A stretch of 64,000 nucleotides of DNA from Clostridia bacterium (GCA_014872655.1 WHHJ01000002.1:9770-73769); one strand, 5' to 3'; positions 44,602 to 56,109 are shown, counted from the first letter of the stretch. Notes: a model not told the origin generated them from the sequence alone. Program-made: numbers and translations.

Positions 44602-45168
44602 ATGGCAGAAGAAAGAAAGCCGGACGTTGCGGAAGAGCAAGTCGAAGCAGAATCGGCACCTGTAGAGACCATAGAACAGGATGAAAAGCAAGACAAAAAA
44701 GAAAAAAAAGACAAAAAAGAGAAGAAGGAGAAAAAATCGGCCCAGCAACAGCAGTTAGAGCAGTTGCAGGACAAATTCTTACGTTTGGCGGCGGATTTTG
44801 ACAATTACAAAAAAAGAACAAACGCAGAAAAGGAAGCTTTACGAGCTGTTGTAGTCAGTGACACCGTGCAGATGATGTTGCCGATTTTAGACAATTTGGA
44901 ACGGGCGGTTTTAGCGGCAGGTGATGAAGAATCTGCATTAAAAGACGGTGTGGTGATGGTGTTGAATCAAGCCAAAACCGGGTTTGAAAAGTTTGGTATT
45001 GAGGCATTTGGAGAACGAGGCGAAGCCTTTAATCCCGAAATGCACAATGCAATTATGACTTGTGAGGACGAACAGTTGCAGCCGGATACGATTGCAGAAG
45101 TTTTGCAAAAAGGCTATCGGATCGGGGATAAGATTATTCGGCATGCTCTTGTTAAAGTTGTTCAATAA
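44602..45168 (+). CDS. grpE: Nucleotide exchange factor GrpE
   Basis: 188 residues. A very charged N-terminal part with Lys/Asp/Glu runs (KEKKDKKEKKEKK), then the long coiled coil (QLQDKFLRLAADFDNYKKRT) and the C-terminal beta domain (FNPEMHNAIMT, GDKIIRHALVKV). It releases ADP from DnaK. Starts 12 nt after hrcA behind GAGGT. Confidence 0.96.
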   Translation: MAEERKPDVAEEQVEAESAPVETIEQDEKQDKKEKKDKKEKKEKKSAQQQQLEQLQDKFLRLAADFDNYKKRTNAEKEALRAVVVSDTVQMMLPILDNLERAVLAAGDEESALKDGVVMVLNQAKTGFEKFGIEAFGERGEAFNPEMHNAIMTCEDEQLQPDTIAEVLQKGYRIGDKIIRHALVKVVQ

Positions 45169-47070
<1,902 letters not shown>

Positions 47071-47083
47071 AGATTGAGTGATG

Positions 47084-47111
47084 TTTGGGGCTGTCTGCGG
47101 GCAGCCCCAAA
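47084..47111 (+). other. Hairpin between dnaK and dnaJ
   Basis: Ten-bp stem TTTGGGGCTG (47084-47093) and CAGCCCCAAA (47102-47111), 8-nt loop, no T-run; the RBS AAGGAG follows directly. It may mark an mRNA end or set dnaK:dnaJ ratio. Confidence 0.6.
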
Positions 47112-47125
47112 AGGAGATTTTTTGA

Positions 47126-48268
47126 ATGGCGGATAAAAGAGATTATTATGAGGTTTTAGGCGTTGGAAAATCGGCAAGCGAAGAAGAGTTAAAACGGGCT
47201 TATCGTAAACTTGCTAAACAATATCATCCGGATTTGCATCCGGGTGATAAAGAAGCTGAAAAGCACTTTAAAGAAGTGAATGAAGCGTATGCGGTTTTAT
47301 CCGATAAGGAAAAACGCAGTCGTTATGATCAATTTGGGCATGCCGGAGTCGATCCGTCTTATGGCGGCGGCGGTGCGGGCAGTTATACAACCAATATTGA
47401 CTTTGGAGATTTGGGCGATATTTTCGGAAGCTTTTTCGGAGGCGGATTTGGCGGTACCAGCCGGCGTCGTTCTTCTGCAATTCCCGGGGAAGATGTTTCT
47501 GCTCAGGTTACGTTAAGTTTTCAAGAAGCTGTCTTTGGCTGTCAAAAAACGGTAAATATTCGTCGTATGGAAAAATGTGATGAATGTGACGGAACAGGTG
47601 CTGCAAAAGGGACACAAGCCGAAACTTGTCCTACCTGTAAGGGCAGCGGCGTTGTCAGACAGGTCTCTCAGACGATGTTTGGCGCGATGCAGACCGAACG
47701 CCCCTGTTCGCAGTGCGGCGGAACTGGGAAAATTATCAAAGAGCCTTGTAAAAACTGCAGCGGAACCGGTCAAGTTCGCAAATCCAGAACGATTACGGTC
47801 AATATTCCGGCAGGTGTAAACAATGGGAATACGCTGTCCATGCGAGGAGAAGGCGGACAGGGTTTGAAAGGCGGGCCGAATGGAGATTTGCACATCGGGA
47901 TCCGCGTAACACCACATCCGATTTTTACACGTAGAGAATTTGATATTTATTGTGATATTCCGATTACATTGATTCAAGCTACGCTTGGCAGCACCATCAA
48001 AATCCCGACGATTGACGGGGATTATATCGATTATCGCATTCCCGAAGGGACGCAGTCTCATACTGTTATTACGTTCCGCGGGAAGGGAGTTCCACGTTTA
48101 AATTCACGGGGACGTGGCGATATGTTGGTAACGCTGCTGGTGGAGATTCCTAAGAATTTGAATGCGAAACAGAAAGATATTTTAAAGCAATTTGAAGCAG
48201 AAACAACCGGTCGGTCGTATGAAAAAAATCGGTCGTTTTGGGATAAGGTTAAAGATCTTTTTAATTAA
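47126..48268 (+). CDS. dnaJ: Chaperone DnaJ (Hsp40)
   Basis: 380 residues. J domain with HPD at 34-36, Gly/Phe-rich region (GGGFGGTS), four CxxCxGxG zinc motifs (CDECDGTG, CPTCKGSG, CSQCGGTG, CKNCSGTG) and the C-terminal substrate-binding domains. AAGGAG lies about 10 nt before the ATG, in the short interval after the dnaK-dnaJ hairpin. Last gene of the operon, followed by a terminator. Confidence 0.97.
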   Translation: MADKRDYYEVLGVGKSASEEELKRAYRKLAKQYHPDLHPGDKEAEKHFKEVNEAYAVLSDKEKRSRYDQFGHAGVDPSYGGGGAGSYTTNIDFGDLGDIFGSFFGGGFGGTSRRRSSAIPGEDVSAQVTLSFQEAVFGCQKTVNIRRMEKCDECDGTGAAKGTQAETCPTCKGSGVVRQVSQTMFGAMQTERPCSQCGGTGKIIKEPCKNCSGTGQVRKSRTITVNIPAGVNNGNTLSMRGEGGQGLKGGPNGDLHIGIRVTPHPIFTRREFDIYCDIPITLIQATLGSTIKIPTIDGDYIDYRIPEGTQSHTVITFRGKGVPRLNSRGRGDMLVTLLVEIPKNLNAKQKDILKQFEAETTGRSYEKNRSFWDKVKDLFN

Positions 48269-48276
48269 AAAGTAAT

Positions 48277-48319
48277 AAAAGGAACCAGGTGTCTCTTTTA
48301 GAGATATTTGGTTCTTTTT
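48277..48319 (+). terminator. Terminator after dnaJ
   Basis: AAAAGGAACCAGGTGTCTC pairs with GAGATATTTGGTTCTTTTT, allowing G-U pairs in RNA, followed by the T-rich tail. Confidence 0.85.
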
Positions 48320-48400
48320 ATTTGTTAAATTTGACGGGAAAATGGTCTGATTGCACAAAAAACGCGCATTCGATTTAGTTAAGGGTTTACATGGATTTTA

Positions 48401-48461
48401 TAGACAAACAAAGGGTTGTATGGTATAATATATTTGAAAACTTTGCAGATTTTTCTGCAAA
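48401..48461 (+). promoter_or_regulatory. Promoter and dyad of the hydrogenase operon
   Basis: TAGACA (48401-48406), 17-nt spacer, TGG-TATAAT extended -10 (48421-48429). Just after the expected start is a perfect inverted repeat TTTGCAGA (48442-48449) and TCTGCAAA (48454-48461), which could be an operator or a leader hairpin. Confidence 0.75.
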
Positions 48462-48521
48462 CTTTTATTATGTAGACGCATAAAATAGAAGTCAGATTGA
48501 AGAGGGGAGAACAATCGGGAT

Positions 48522-48995
48522 ATGGAAGCGTTTGATTTTTCGGTTGTGGATCAGATTATTGATAATCACGGGGCATCGCCGTCTGCGATCATTGCGGTAT
48601 TGCAGGATGTTCAAGAACATTATCGTTATTTGCCAAAACCTGTTTTTGCTCGCATGGCTCAGCGGTTGGGAGTCAGCGAAACAAAGATTTACAGTGTTGC
48701 TACGTTTTATGAGAATTTTTCGTTGGAACCCAAAGGTAAATTCGTGATCCGGGTTTGTGACGGAACCGCCTGCCATGTTCGGAAATCCGTTCCGATTTTA
48801 AAGCGGTTAAGAGAGGAATTGAATCTTTCGGAGCAAAAGCGTACAACAGACGATCTGGCTTTTACAGTAGAAACGGTATCTTGCTTGGGTGCCTGCGGAC
48901 TGGCGCCGGCATTGACGGTGAACGATGTGGTTCATCCTTCTATGACGCCGGAAAAGGCATCGGAATTGATTGCAAAATTAAAGGAGGAACTGTAG
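48522..48995 (+). CDS. hydC: NuoE-like [2Fe-2S] hydrogenase subunit HydC
   Basis: 157 residues. Thioredoxin-like ferredoxin of the NuoE/HydC family, with four Cys (VCDGTACHV and CLGACGLAP) binding [2Fe-2S]. It is the small subunit of the trimeric, probably electron-bifurcating NAD/ferredoxin [FeFe] hydrogenase. It starts behind GGGGAG and ends 1 nt before hydB. Confidence 0.93.
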   Translation: MEAFDFSVVDQIIDNHGASPSAIIAVLQDVQEHYRYLPKPVFARMAQRLGVSETKIYSVATFYENFSLEPKGKFVIRVCDGTACHVRKSVPILKRLREELNLSEQKRTTDDLAFTVETVSCLGACGLAPALTVNDVVHPSMTPEKASELIAKLKEEL

Positions 48996-48996
48996 C

Positions 48997-50871
48997 ATGC
49001 TAAACTCAAGACAGCAATTGGATGATTTGAGGGCTGTATACAGGCACTCTATCGAGCAGGAGAAAAAACGCATCTTGGTCTGCGGTGGAACCGGTTGTGT
49101 TTCCAGCGGTTCTTTGGATATTTTTGAAAGATTAAAACAACTCATGCAAGACCGCGGAATAGCATGTTCGGTGGAATTGCAAAAAGAACCTCACCAAGAT
49201 AGTGTAGGATTAAAAAAGAGCGGATGTCACGGATTTTGTGAAATGGGGCCGTTAGTACGTATTGAGCCGTTCGGTTATTTGTATGTGAAGGTTCAGCTTT
49301 CAGATTGTGAAGAGATTGTAGACCGGACCATTTTGAAAGGTGAACATATTGAACGGTTGGCATATCAACGGGACGGCGTGATGTATCGTCGGCAGGAAGA
49401 TATTCCGTTTTATAAAAAACAGACCCGAATGGTATTGGAACATTGCGGGCATATTGATGCAACGTCAATTTTAGAATATATCGGCATCGGTGGCTATGAG
49501 GCTTTTGAAAAGGCATTGTTTGATATGTCTGCCGATGATATTATTGCAGAGATTTCCGATTCGAATTTGCGCGGTCGTGGCGGCGGTGGATTTCCGACGG
49601 GGAAAAAATGGAGTCAGGTTCGTCGGAATCAGGCCGATAAAAAGTATATTGTATGTAATGGTGATGAGGGAGACCCCGGCGCTTTTATGGACCGGAGTAT
49701 TATGGAAGGCGACCCACATCGAATGCTGGAAGGAATGATGATTGCCGGGATTGCGTGCGGTGCCGACGAGGGATATATCTATGTCCGAGCCGAATATCCG
49801 ATGGCAGTTATGCGTCTGCGTACTGCTATTGAGCAGGCGGAGCAGCTGGGCTTATTAGGCGATCATATTTTAGGAACGGATTTTTGTTTTAGAATTCATA
49901 TCAGCCGAGGCGCCGGTGCGTTTGTTTGTGGTGAAGGCAGTGCGCTGACTTCTTCTATCGAAGGTAAACGGGGGATGCCGCGTGTCAAACCTCCGCGCAC
50001 GGTGGAACATGGTTTGTTTGATAAACCGACCGTTTTAAATAATGTAGAGACTTATGCCAATGTGCCGATCATTATCCGAAAAGGAGCTGACTGGTACAAA
50101 ACCGTGGGCCCGGAAAACAGTCCTGGAACGAAAGCCTTTGCCCTGACGGGAAATATTGTGAATACCGGGTTGATTGAAGTTCCGATGGGGGCTACGTTGC
50201 GGGATGTCATTTTTGATATCGGCGGCGGAATGCGTGACGGCGGAACCTTTAAAGCGGTTCAGATCGGCGGTCCGTCCGGGGGCTGTCTGATTACGGCGGA
50301 TCTGGATTTACCGTTAGATTTTGATAGTTTGAAAAAAGCCGGCGGCATGATCGGTTCCGGCGGCCTGGTAGTTATGGATGAAAAAACCTGTATGGTAGAA
50401 GTTGCACGGTTTTTTATGAATTTTACGCAAAACGAATCCTGCGGTAAGTGTGTGCCCTGCCGGGAGGGAACGAAGCGTATGTTGGAAATCTTGGAGCGAA
50501 TTGTTGCCGGAGAAGGCCGTGATGGCGATATCGAATTGTTGGAAGAACTGGCGGATACGATTTCTTCAACGGCTCTGTGCGGTTTGGGAAAAACGGCTGC
50601 GCTGCCTGTCATCAGCACGATTAAAAATTTTAGGGCAGAGTATGAGGCTCATATTTATGATAAAAAATGTCCTGCCGGCGCTTGCCAGAAATTAAAGCGG
50701 ATTTACATTGATCCGGATTTATGCCGTGGTTGTTCGAAGTGTTCCAGAGTCTGTCCTGTCAGTGCGATCAGCGGGCAGATAAAATCCGCCTTTGTAATAG
50801 ATTCCGGCAAATGTATCAAGTGCGGAACATGTATTGATGCTTGTGCATTTCATGCGATTAAGGAGGGCTAA
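48997..50871 (+). CDS. hydB: NuoF-like hydrogenase subunit HydB
   Basis: 624 residues. N-terminal [2Fe-2S] thioredoxin-like domain (GTGCVSSGS, CHGFCEMGP), FMN and NADH site GRGGGGFPTGKKW, the SLBB region, [4Fe-4S] site ESCGKCVPCREGTKRM and two C-terminal [4Fe-4S] motifs (CRGCSKCSRVCPVSA and CIKCGTCIDAC). It is the flavin/NADH subunit where electrons bifurcate. Ends 2 nt before hydA. Confidence 0.94.
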   Translation: MLNSRQQLDDLRAVYRHSIEQEKKRILVCGGTGCVSSGSLDIFERLKQLMQDRGIACSVELQKEPHQDSVGLKKSGCHGFCEMGPLVRIEPFGYLYVKVQLSDCEEIVDRTILKGEHIERLAYQRDGVMYRRQEDIPFYKKQTRMVLEHCGHIDATSILEYIGIGGYEAFEKALFDMSADDIIAEISDSNLRGRGGGGFPTGKKWSQVRRNQADKKYIVCNGDEGDPGAFMDRSIMEGDPHRMLEGMMIAGIACGADEGYIYVRAEYPMAVMRLRTAIEQAEQLGLLGDHILGTDFCFRIHISRGAGAFVCGEGSALTSSIEGKRGMPRVKPPRTVEHGLFDKPTVLNNVETYANVPIIIRKGADWYKTVGPENSPGTKAFALTGNIVNTGLIEVPMGATLRDVIFDIGGGMRDGGTFKAVQIGGPSGGCLITADLDLPLDFDSLKKAGGMIGSGGLVVMDEKTCMVEVARFFMNFTQNESCGKCVPCREGTKRMLEILERIVAGEGRDGDIELLEELADTISSTALCGLGKTAALPVISTIKNFRAEYEAHIYDKKCPAGACQKLKRIYIDPDLCRGCSKCSRVCPVSAISGQIKSAFVIDSGKCIKCGTCIDACAFHAIKEG

Positions 50872-50873
50872 AG

Positions 50874-52580
50874 ATGGATCAGACACAGATGATGACAATA
50901 GACGGGATGCCTGTTGCGATAAACGGAGAAAAAAATTTACTGGAACTGATTCGCAAAGTAGGGGTCAAGATGCCTACCTTTTGTTACCATTCGGATTTGT
51001 CTGTATATGGCGCTTGCCGGATGTGCATGGTAGAAAATGAGCGTGGCGGATTGGAAGCGGCTTGCTCTACGCCGCCTCGTCCCGGGATGAATATTCGTAC
51101 TAATACCGAGCGGCTCAGAAAATACCGTAAGATGATCTTGGAACTTTTACTTGCCGACCATTGCAGGGATTGTACGACATGCTCCAACAATGGACATTGT
51201 AAATTACAAAGTCTGGCGATTCGATTTAATATCAGCGATGTTCGGTTTCCGAATACATCTCCTAAACCCCGAGTAGACGATTCGTCGGTTTGTATCACGC
51301 GCGATGCCAGCAAGTGCATTCTTTGCGGGGACTGTGTGCGGGTTTGTGACGAGATTCAGGCTGTCGGTGCGATTGATTTTATCAATCGAGGATCAAAGAT
51401 GTATATCGGAACGGCGTTTAATAAACCGTTGCCCGAGACAGGGTGCGTGGGGTGCGGACAATGCTCGTTGGCCTGTCCGACCGGTGCGATTGTGGTAAAA
51501 AATCATGTAGAACAGGTTTGGAAATTGTTGGATGATCCTGCGGTACGAGTCTCTGTTCAGGTAGCTCCCGCTGTTCGGGTTGCGATTGGGCGTGAATTCG
51601 GACTCAGTGACGGTGAAGATTGTATGGGGAAAGTGGTTACGGCTCTGCGTCATATGGGATTTGATGAGGTATATGACACCTCGACAGCGGCAGATTTAAC
51701 CGTTATGGAAGAAGCTGCTGAATTTGTACAGAAATTTTCAGAAGGAAAAACCGCTCAAATGCCGTTGTTTACATCCTGTTGTCCGGCTTGGATACAGTTT
51801 TGTGAGAAAAAGCATCCGGATATTTTACCATATCTTTCTACTTGTCGATCTCCTATGCAAATGTTTGCGTCGGTGCTTCGAGCACATAACGAAACAAAGA
51901 AAGACGGCGTTTGTTATAAGCATGTAGCAGTTATGCCGTGTACGGCAAAGAAATTTGAGGCACAGCGGGAGGAATTTCGTAAAAACGGATTGTCGAACGT
52001 AGATTATGTGATTACGACACAGGAACTGATTCAGATGATTAAAGAATCCGGTATTTTGTTCTCGGATATTGAACCGGATGGATTAGATATGCCGTTTGCT
52101 TTAAAATCCGGAGGAGGCGTGATTTTTGGCGTAAGCGGCGGTGTTACGGAAGCTGTTTTACGGCGCATTTCAGAAGATAAATCGGCAAAAGCGATGCGTG
52201 AAATTGCCTTTCAGGGCGTTCGCGGATTAAAGGGAGTGAAACATGCCGAAGTAACCGTCGATGGGAAACTTGTTCAGATAGCGGTAGTCAGTGGGCTAAG
52301 AAATGCCGAAAATCTGATCGAGAAGATAAAAAACAAACAAGTGCATTATGACTTTGTTGAGGTGATGGCTTGTCCTGGCGGCTGTATTTGCGGCGGTGGG
52401 CAGCCGTTCGTTCCCAAAAAGTCTAAACAGCGCAGAAGCGACGGTCTTTATAATACGGATAAGGTCAGCAGTATGAAGTCTCCGGACGAAAATCCGGTGA
52501 TGAAAGAACTGTATGCCGGATTATTGAAAGGCAGAACGCACGAATTGCTGCATGTGGATTATTTAAAGCGTCAGCAATAG
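50874..52580 (+). CDS. hydA: [FeFe] hydrogenase catalytic subunit HydA
   Basis: 568 residues. N-terminal [2Fe-2S] plant-ferredoxin domain with FCYHSDLSVYGACRMC, a His-Cys [4Fe-4S] motif (CRDCTTCSNNGHCKLQ), two [4Fe-4S] motifs (CILCGDCVRVC, CVGCGQCSLACPTGAI) and the H-cluster motifs TSCCPAWIQF, MPCTAKKFEA and MACPGGCICGGGQP, all intact. It makes or oxidises H2. The hydEFG maturase genes are not in the window. Last gene of the hyd operon. Confidence 0.96.
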   Translation: MDQTQMMTIDGMPVAINGEKNLLELIRKVGVKMPTFCYHSDLSVYGACRMCMVENERGGLEAACSTPPRPGMNIRTNTERLRKYRKMILELLLADHCRDCTTCSNNGHCKLQSLAIRFNISDVRFPNTSPKPRVDDSSVCITRDASKCILCGDCVRVCDEIQAVGAIDFINRGSKMYIGTAFNKPLPETGCVGCGQCSLACPTGAIVVKNHVEQVWKLLDDPAVRVSVQVAPAVRVAIGREFGLSDGEDCMGKVVTALRHMGFDEVYDTSTAADLTVMEEAAEFVQKFSEGKTAQMPLFTSCCPAWIQFCEKKHPDILPYLSTCRSPMQMFASVLRAHNETKKDGVCYKHVAVMPCTAKKFEAQREEFRKNGLSNVDYVITTQELIQMIKESGILFSDIEPDGLDMPFALKSGGGVIFGVSGGVTEAVLRRISEDKSAKAMREIAFQGVRGLKGVKHAEVTVDGKLVQIAVVSGLRNAENLIEKIKNKQVHYDFVEVMACPGGCICGGGQPFVPKKSKQRRSDGLYNTDKVSSMKSPDENPVMKELYAGLLKGRTHELLHVDYLKRQQ

Positions 52581-52629
52581 ATATCTGATTTTTTAGGGTT
52601 GGCAATGATGAAAATAAGGGGGGCTATTT

Positions 52630-53301
52630 ATGTATTGCAAACATTGCGGCGCCGCAGTATCGGAACAGGATCGGTATTGTCCTTATTGCGGGTCTGCGAT
52701 TGCAATTGATTATTCGGCACAAGCCAATGTGGGAAGTGTTATAAATTCTGGTCCAAGCGTTTATGTGGGTGTTCCGGACCAGCATTTGTCCAAATGCTTT
52801 CCGAATGGATTAAATCCTTCTCAGTATATAGCAGCGCAGAAGTTAGGATTTTATAAGTTTATTATCTATTTTCAACTTTTTGCTGCCATGGCGTTTTATT
52901 TTTTTATGGCAATTCTTATGTTTACCGGAGCGTATTGGCCTATTCTGGGAGGTGTATCTTCACAAGATATTTATTCTTTCTATCCGGATATGATCATTGC
53001 CGATTATGTGTATGGCATTTTGTTGATTGTTTTGGGTATTTATGCGATTTGCGTGAGATTTTGGCTATCCCAATTCAGGTCTTATGCTTTGATGACTTAT
53101 GTGATGTTGTATGGAGCTGCTACGATTCTTAGTTTTTTATATATCGTATGTCAGTACTTATGTACAAACGGAATGGTGGATCCTGTTGCATATTGGTCAT
53201 CCGTCTTGCCGTCTATAGTATCGTCTTTGATTTCTGCTGTGGTATGGATCACAATCTCGTGTATTTATTTTAATAAACGAAAATCATTATTTGTTTATTG
53301 A
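52630..53301 (+). CDS. Zinc-ribbon membrane protein
   Basis: 223 residues. N-terminal zinc ribbon MYCKHCGAAV...CPYCGSAI, then about four membrane helices (about 74-105, 117-142, 152-180, 200-220). Not recognised further. It follows hydA by 49 nt without its own clear promoter or a terminator between them, so it may be transcribed with the hydrogenase. A terminator follows. Confidence 0.75.
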   Translation: MYCKHCGAAVSEQDRYCPYCGSAIAIDYSAQANVGSVINSGPSVYVGVPDQHLSKCFPNGLNPSQYIAAQKLGFYKFIIYFQLFAAMAFYFFMAILMFTGAYWPILGGVSSQDIYSFYPDMIIADYVYGILLIVLGIYAICVRFWLSQFRSYALMTYVMLYGAATILSFLYIVCQYLCTNGMVDPVAYWSSVLPSIVSSLISAVVWITISCIYFNKRKSLFVY

Positions 53302-53340
53302 AAACCTTATTGAAAACCTCTCGGATCTTAAGATGAAAAG

Positions 53341-53373
53341 AAAAGGCTCTCTGTTTCTCAGAGAGCCTTTTTG
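53341..53373 (+). terminator. Terminator after the zinc-ribbon gene
   Basis: AAAAGGCTCTCTG pairs with CAGAGAGCCTTTT, 5-nt TTTCT loop, followed by TTG. Directly next to the tandem-hairpin segment. Confidence 0.9.
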
Positions 53374-53520
53374 TGGTATAATATGCGCAGAAAGTCTTGC
53401 TTTGCAAGCCTTAGGGCTTTCGCCCGGAGCGCATTTCATGCGCCTGCGTTATTGACGGCTTCGCAAAAATGCCTTTGCAAGCAAGCATTTTTGTTTCATG
53501 GTATAATGCCTTTATCTTTT
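53374..53520 (+). ncRNA. Tandem-hairpin segment, possible ncRNA or repeat element
   Basis: Non-coding, about 147 nt. A TGG-TATAAT -10-like box (53374-53382) precedes four perfect hairpins in tandem: CTTGC-TTT-GCAAG (53396-53408), GGGC-TTTC-GCCC (53414-53425), GCGCAT-TTC-ATGCGC (53429-53443) and AAAAATGC...GCATTTTT (53465-53492), which ends in T-rich sequence like a terminator. A second TGG-TATAAT box is at 53499-53507. CTTTGCAAGC repeats at 53400 and 53473. It could be a small RNA or a dispersed palindromic repeat; the strand is not certain. Confidence 0.45.
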
Positions 53521-53530
53521 GAAAAAAATA

Positions 53531-53570
53531 AGGCCGCAAACCTTTTATAATGAGGTTTGCGGCTTTTATT
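53531..53570. terminator. Bidirectional terminator after ftsH
   Basis: Ten-bp stem GCCGCAAACC (53533-53542) with GGTTTGCGGC (53554-53563), T-run on the plus side and A/T-rich sequence on the minus side, serving the ftsH transcript. Confidence 0.8.
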
Positions 53571-53579
53571 GTTGCTTTG

Positions 53580-55517
53580 TTACTGTTCGGCTTTATCCGT
53601 ATTTTCCGATTTTTCTTCAGAAGAAGTCGGATTGTCCTTCGTCTGAGACTCTTTTTGAGCGTCGTCGAATGTTGATGATAATTCTTCTCCAGCCAAGATC
53701 TTTTTGAATTCTGCTTCGGATAATTTTTCGCGTTCAATCAAATAAGAGGCTACTTTTTCAAGCTGTACCTTGTGTTCGGTCAAAATCTGAGTCGCTTTGG
53801 CGTAAGCGTCGTCCAGCAGTTTTTTGATTTCGCTGTCGATCAGAGATTCCAGTGCTTCGGATGCGTCCTGATGTGCAGCTAAGTCTCTCCCCAGGAATAC
53901 CTCGTTATGGTCAGAACCAAAAGACATCGGTCCCACTTTATCAGACATACCGTATCGGGTTACCATATTGCGGGCAATTTGAGTTGCGCGCTGAATATCA
54001 TTGGATGCTCCGGTTGATACATCATGTAAACAGATTTCTTCAGCCACTCGGCCGCCCAGCAGACCAACCAGTTCGTCCAGCATTTCATTTTTAGAAGAGT
54101 AATTTTTTTCTTCCTTTGGCACATAGTAGGTATAGCCGCCTGCCAGACCTCGTGGAATAATTGAAATTTCATGCACCGGATCGGTGTATTCAAGGAAAGT
54201 AGACGCGATTGCGTGTCCGGATTCATGAATGGCTGTAATTTTTTTGTCTTTTTCAGACATGCGGGCCGACTTTTTCTCTACGCCGACAATAACTTTCAAA
54301 ATGGCGTCATCCACGTCTGCAGAAGAAATTTTATCATGTTTTCTTCTGGCCGCAAGCAGCGCAGCTTCATTTAAAATGTTGGCCAAATCAGCAGGTGAAA
54401 ACCCTGCGGTGGATTTTGCAATGTGTGCAAAGCTGACATCGTCACCAATTTTCTTGTTCTTTGCATGAATTTTCAAAATAGCTTCCCGTGCTTTTACATC
54501 CGGCAGATGAATCACAATTTGCCGGTCAAAACGGCCTGGCCGCAATAATGCACTGTCCAGTACGTCTGGACGGTTTGTGGCTGCCATGACGATGACGCCT
54601 TCATTTTCTTCAAATCCGTCCATTTCAACAAGTAACTGGTTCAATGTTTGTTCGCGTTCGTCGTGTCCGCCGCCGAGACCTGCGCCTCTTTGACGGCCTA
54701 CCGCATCAATTTCATCGATAAAGATGATACAAGGGGCATTCTTTTTGGCTTGTTCAAACGTGTCTCTGACACGCGACGCACCTACACCAACATACAGCTC
54801 TACAAAATCAGAGCCTGAAATAGAGAAAAACGGAACGCCGGCTTCTCCGGAAGTGGCTTTTGCCAAATAGGTTTTACCGGTTCCCGGTGCGCCTACCATT
54901 AAAATACCTCGGGGAATTTTAGCGCCGATCTCTGTGAATTTCTGTGGATTTTTTAAGAAATCCACCACTTCAATCAATTCTTCTTTTTCTTCCTCTGCTC
55001 CGGCAACGTCTTTGAACATGACTTTCTTCTTGGAATCAGAGCCTAATTTTAATCGGGCTTTTCCAAAGCTCATTGCGCCTTTTGCGCCGCCGCCGTTCAT
55101 TTGGTTGATCATCATGATGACAAAGAAAATCATGATTCCGCCAAACAGAACATAGGGGATAATAGATAACCAAATAGGCGTTTGACCTGCCGGAATCGTG
55201 TCAAATTCCATATTGTATGTGGATTGCCCTGTTTCAGCATCCACGGTTTTGATGTAGGGATCAACGTCTTCCAAAAACAGAGCAACGCTGTACAGTTCAA
55301 AAGATTGTTCTTTGGTCCCGTCGATTTCTTCTTTGAGTTGGAGTTTCAAGGTCGTGTTGTCAATGACAAACGATTCAACCTTTCCGTCTTTAAATTCGTT
55401 GATAATATCGGTATATTTCAGCTTTCGTGTAGATGTTCCGGACATCAACAACATCACTACCAGCGCCAGTATTAAGATCAACGCCGCATAAATGCCAAAA
55501 CTTCTGTATTTTTTCAT
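53580..55517 (-). CDS. ftsH: ATP-dependent zinc metalloprotease FtsH
   Basis: Membrane AAA+ protease for misfolded membrane proteins, 645 residues. Two N-terminal membrane helices (about 8-26 and 115-136), Walker A GAPGTGKT at 209-216, [11 protein letters not shown], and zinc motif HESGH. The acidic Ser/Asp/Lys-rich tail is variable. The ATG has GAGGTGG upstream. Follows hpt by 13 nt in the same operon. Confidence 0.97.
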   Translation of the reverse strand: MKKYRSFGIYAALILILALVVMLLMSGTSTRKLKYTDIINEFKDGKVESFVIDNTTLKLQLKEEIDGTKEQSFELYSVALFLEDVDPYIKTVDAETGQSTYNMEFDTIPAGQTPIWLSIIPYVLFGGIMIFFVIMMINQMNGGGAKGAMSFGKARLKLGSDSKKKVMFKDVAGAEEEKEELIEVVDFLKNPQKFTEIGAKIPRGILMVGAPGTGKTYLAKATSGEAGVPFFSISGSDFVELYVGVGASRVRDTFEQAKKNAPCIIFIDEIDAVGRQRGAGLGGGHDEREQTLNQLLVEMDGFEENEGVIVMAATNRPDVLDSALLRPGRFDRQIVIHLPDVKAREAILKIHAKNKKIGDDVSFAHIAKSTAGFSPADLANILNEAALLAARRKHDKISSADVDDAILKVIVGVEKKSARMSEKDKKITAIHESGHAIASTFLEYTDPVHEISIIPRGLAGGYTYYVPKEEKNYSSKNEMLDELVGLLGGRVAEEICLHDVSTGASNDIQRATQIARNMVTRYGMSDKVGPMSFGSDHNEVFLGRDLAAHQDASEALESLIDSEIKKLLDDAYAKATQILTEHKVQLEKVASYLIEREKLSEAEFKKILAGEELSSTFDDAQKESQTKDNPTSSEEKSENTDKAEQ

Positions 55518-55530
55518 TTGTCCACCTCTT

Positions 55531-56073
55531 TTACTTGTTTGTGTCCGGTTCGATAATCGCTATGTAAGGAAGGTTTCTGTAACGTTCTCCATAGTCGAGT
55601 CCGTATCCGACAATAAATTTATCTTCAATACGCATTCCGCAATAATCCAGTCGTACTTCTGCTTTTCTGCGTTCCGGTTTGTCCAGCAGTGTGCAGACTT
55701 TTAAAGATTTTGGTTTTCGGGTATTAAGCAGTTGAATCAATTTAGATAAGGTATAGCCGCTGTCTAAAATATCTTCAACAATAATGATATCATAATCAGA
55801 AGCATTGATATTCAGGTCCATATTGATTTTTACATTTCCGGTCGAAGCTGTTCCTTTTCCGTAACTGGATACAGACATAAAATCGATGGCCAGCGGCATA
55901 TCAATTTTTCGCATTAAATCTGTCATAAAAACGGTAGAACCTTTTAAGATTCCTACCAATAACAAATTGGAATCCGGTTTGTTTTTATAATCGGCTTCGA
56001 TTTCTTTTGCAATCCGGCAAACAGCCTGCTGAATTTGCTGCTCGGATATGTACGTTGTAAGTTTATCTGCCAT
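55531..56073 (-). CDS. hpt: Hypoxanthine phosphoribosyltransferase
   Basis: Purine salvage enzyme, 180 residues. The PRPP-binding motif IIIVEDILDSGYTL and the catalytic FMTDLMRKI region are conserved, with VCTLLDKPERRK. A -10 box TATAAT lies on the minus strand at 56109-56104, about 30 nt before the ATG. The tilS-hpt-ftsH order is the standard Firmicutes set. Confidence 0.95.
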   Translation of the reverse strand: MADKLTTYISEQQIQQAVCRIAKEIEADYKNKPDSNLLLVGILKGSTVFMTDLMRKIDMPLAIDFMSVSSYGKGTASTGNVKINMDLNINASDYDIIIVEDILDSGYTLSKLIQLLNTRKPKSLKVCTLLDKPERRKAEVRLDYCGMRIEDKFIVGYGLDYGERYRNLPYIAIIEPDTNK

Positions 56074-56103
56074 ATCATACTCCTATATCATTGATACTTC
56101 TAT

Positions 56104-56109
56104 ATTATA
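56104..56109 (-). promoter_or_regulatory. Candidate -10 box for hpt-ftsH
   Basis: TATAAT on the minus strand with no strong -35; it would let hpt-ftsH be expressed apart from tilS. Confidence 0.45.

Noticed and set aside
47513..48061. 182-codon minus-strand frame opposite dnaJ
   Set aside because: Cys/Arg/Thr-rich shadow of the zinc motifs of dnaJ.
53411..53737. 108-codon minus-strand frame over the hairpin segment and ftsH end
   Set aside because: It runs across hairpins and into ftsH in another frame, is Lys/Arg/Asn-biased and has no ribosome site. The hairpin DNA is better read as non-coding.
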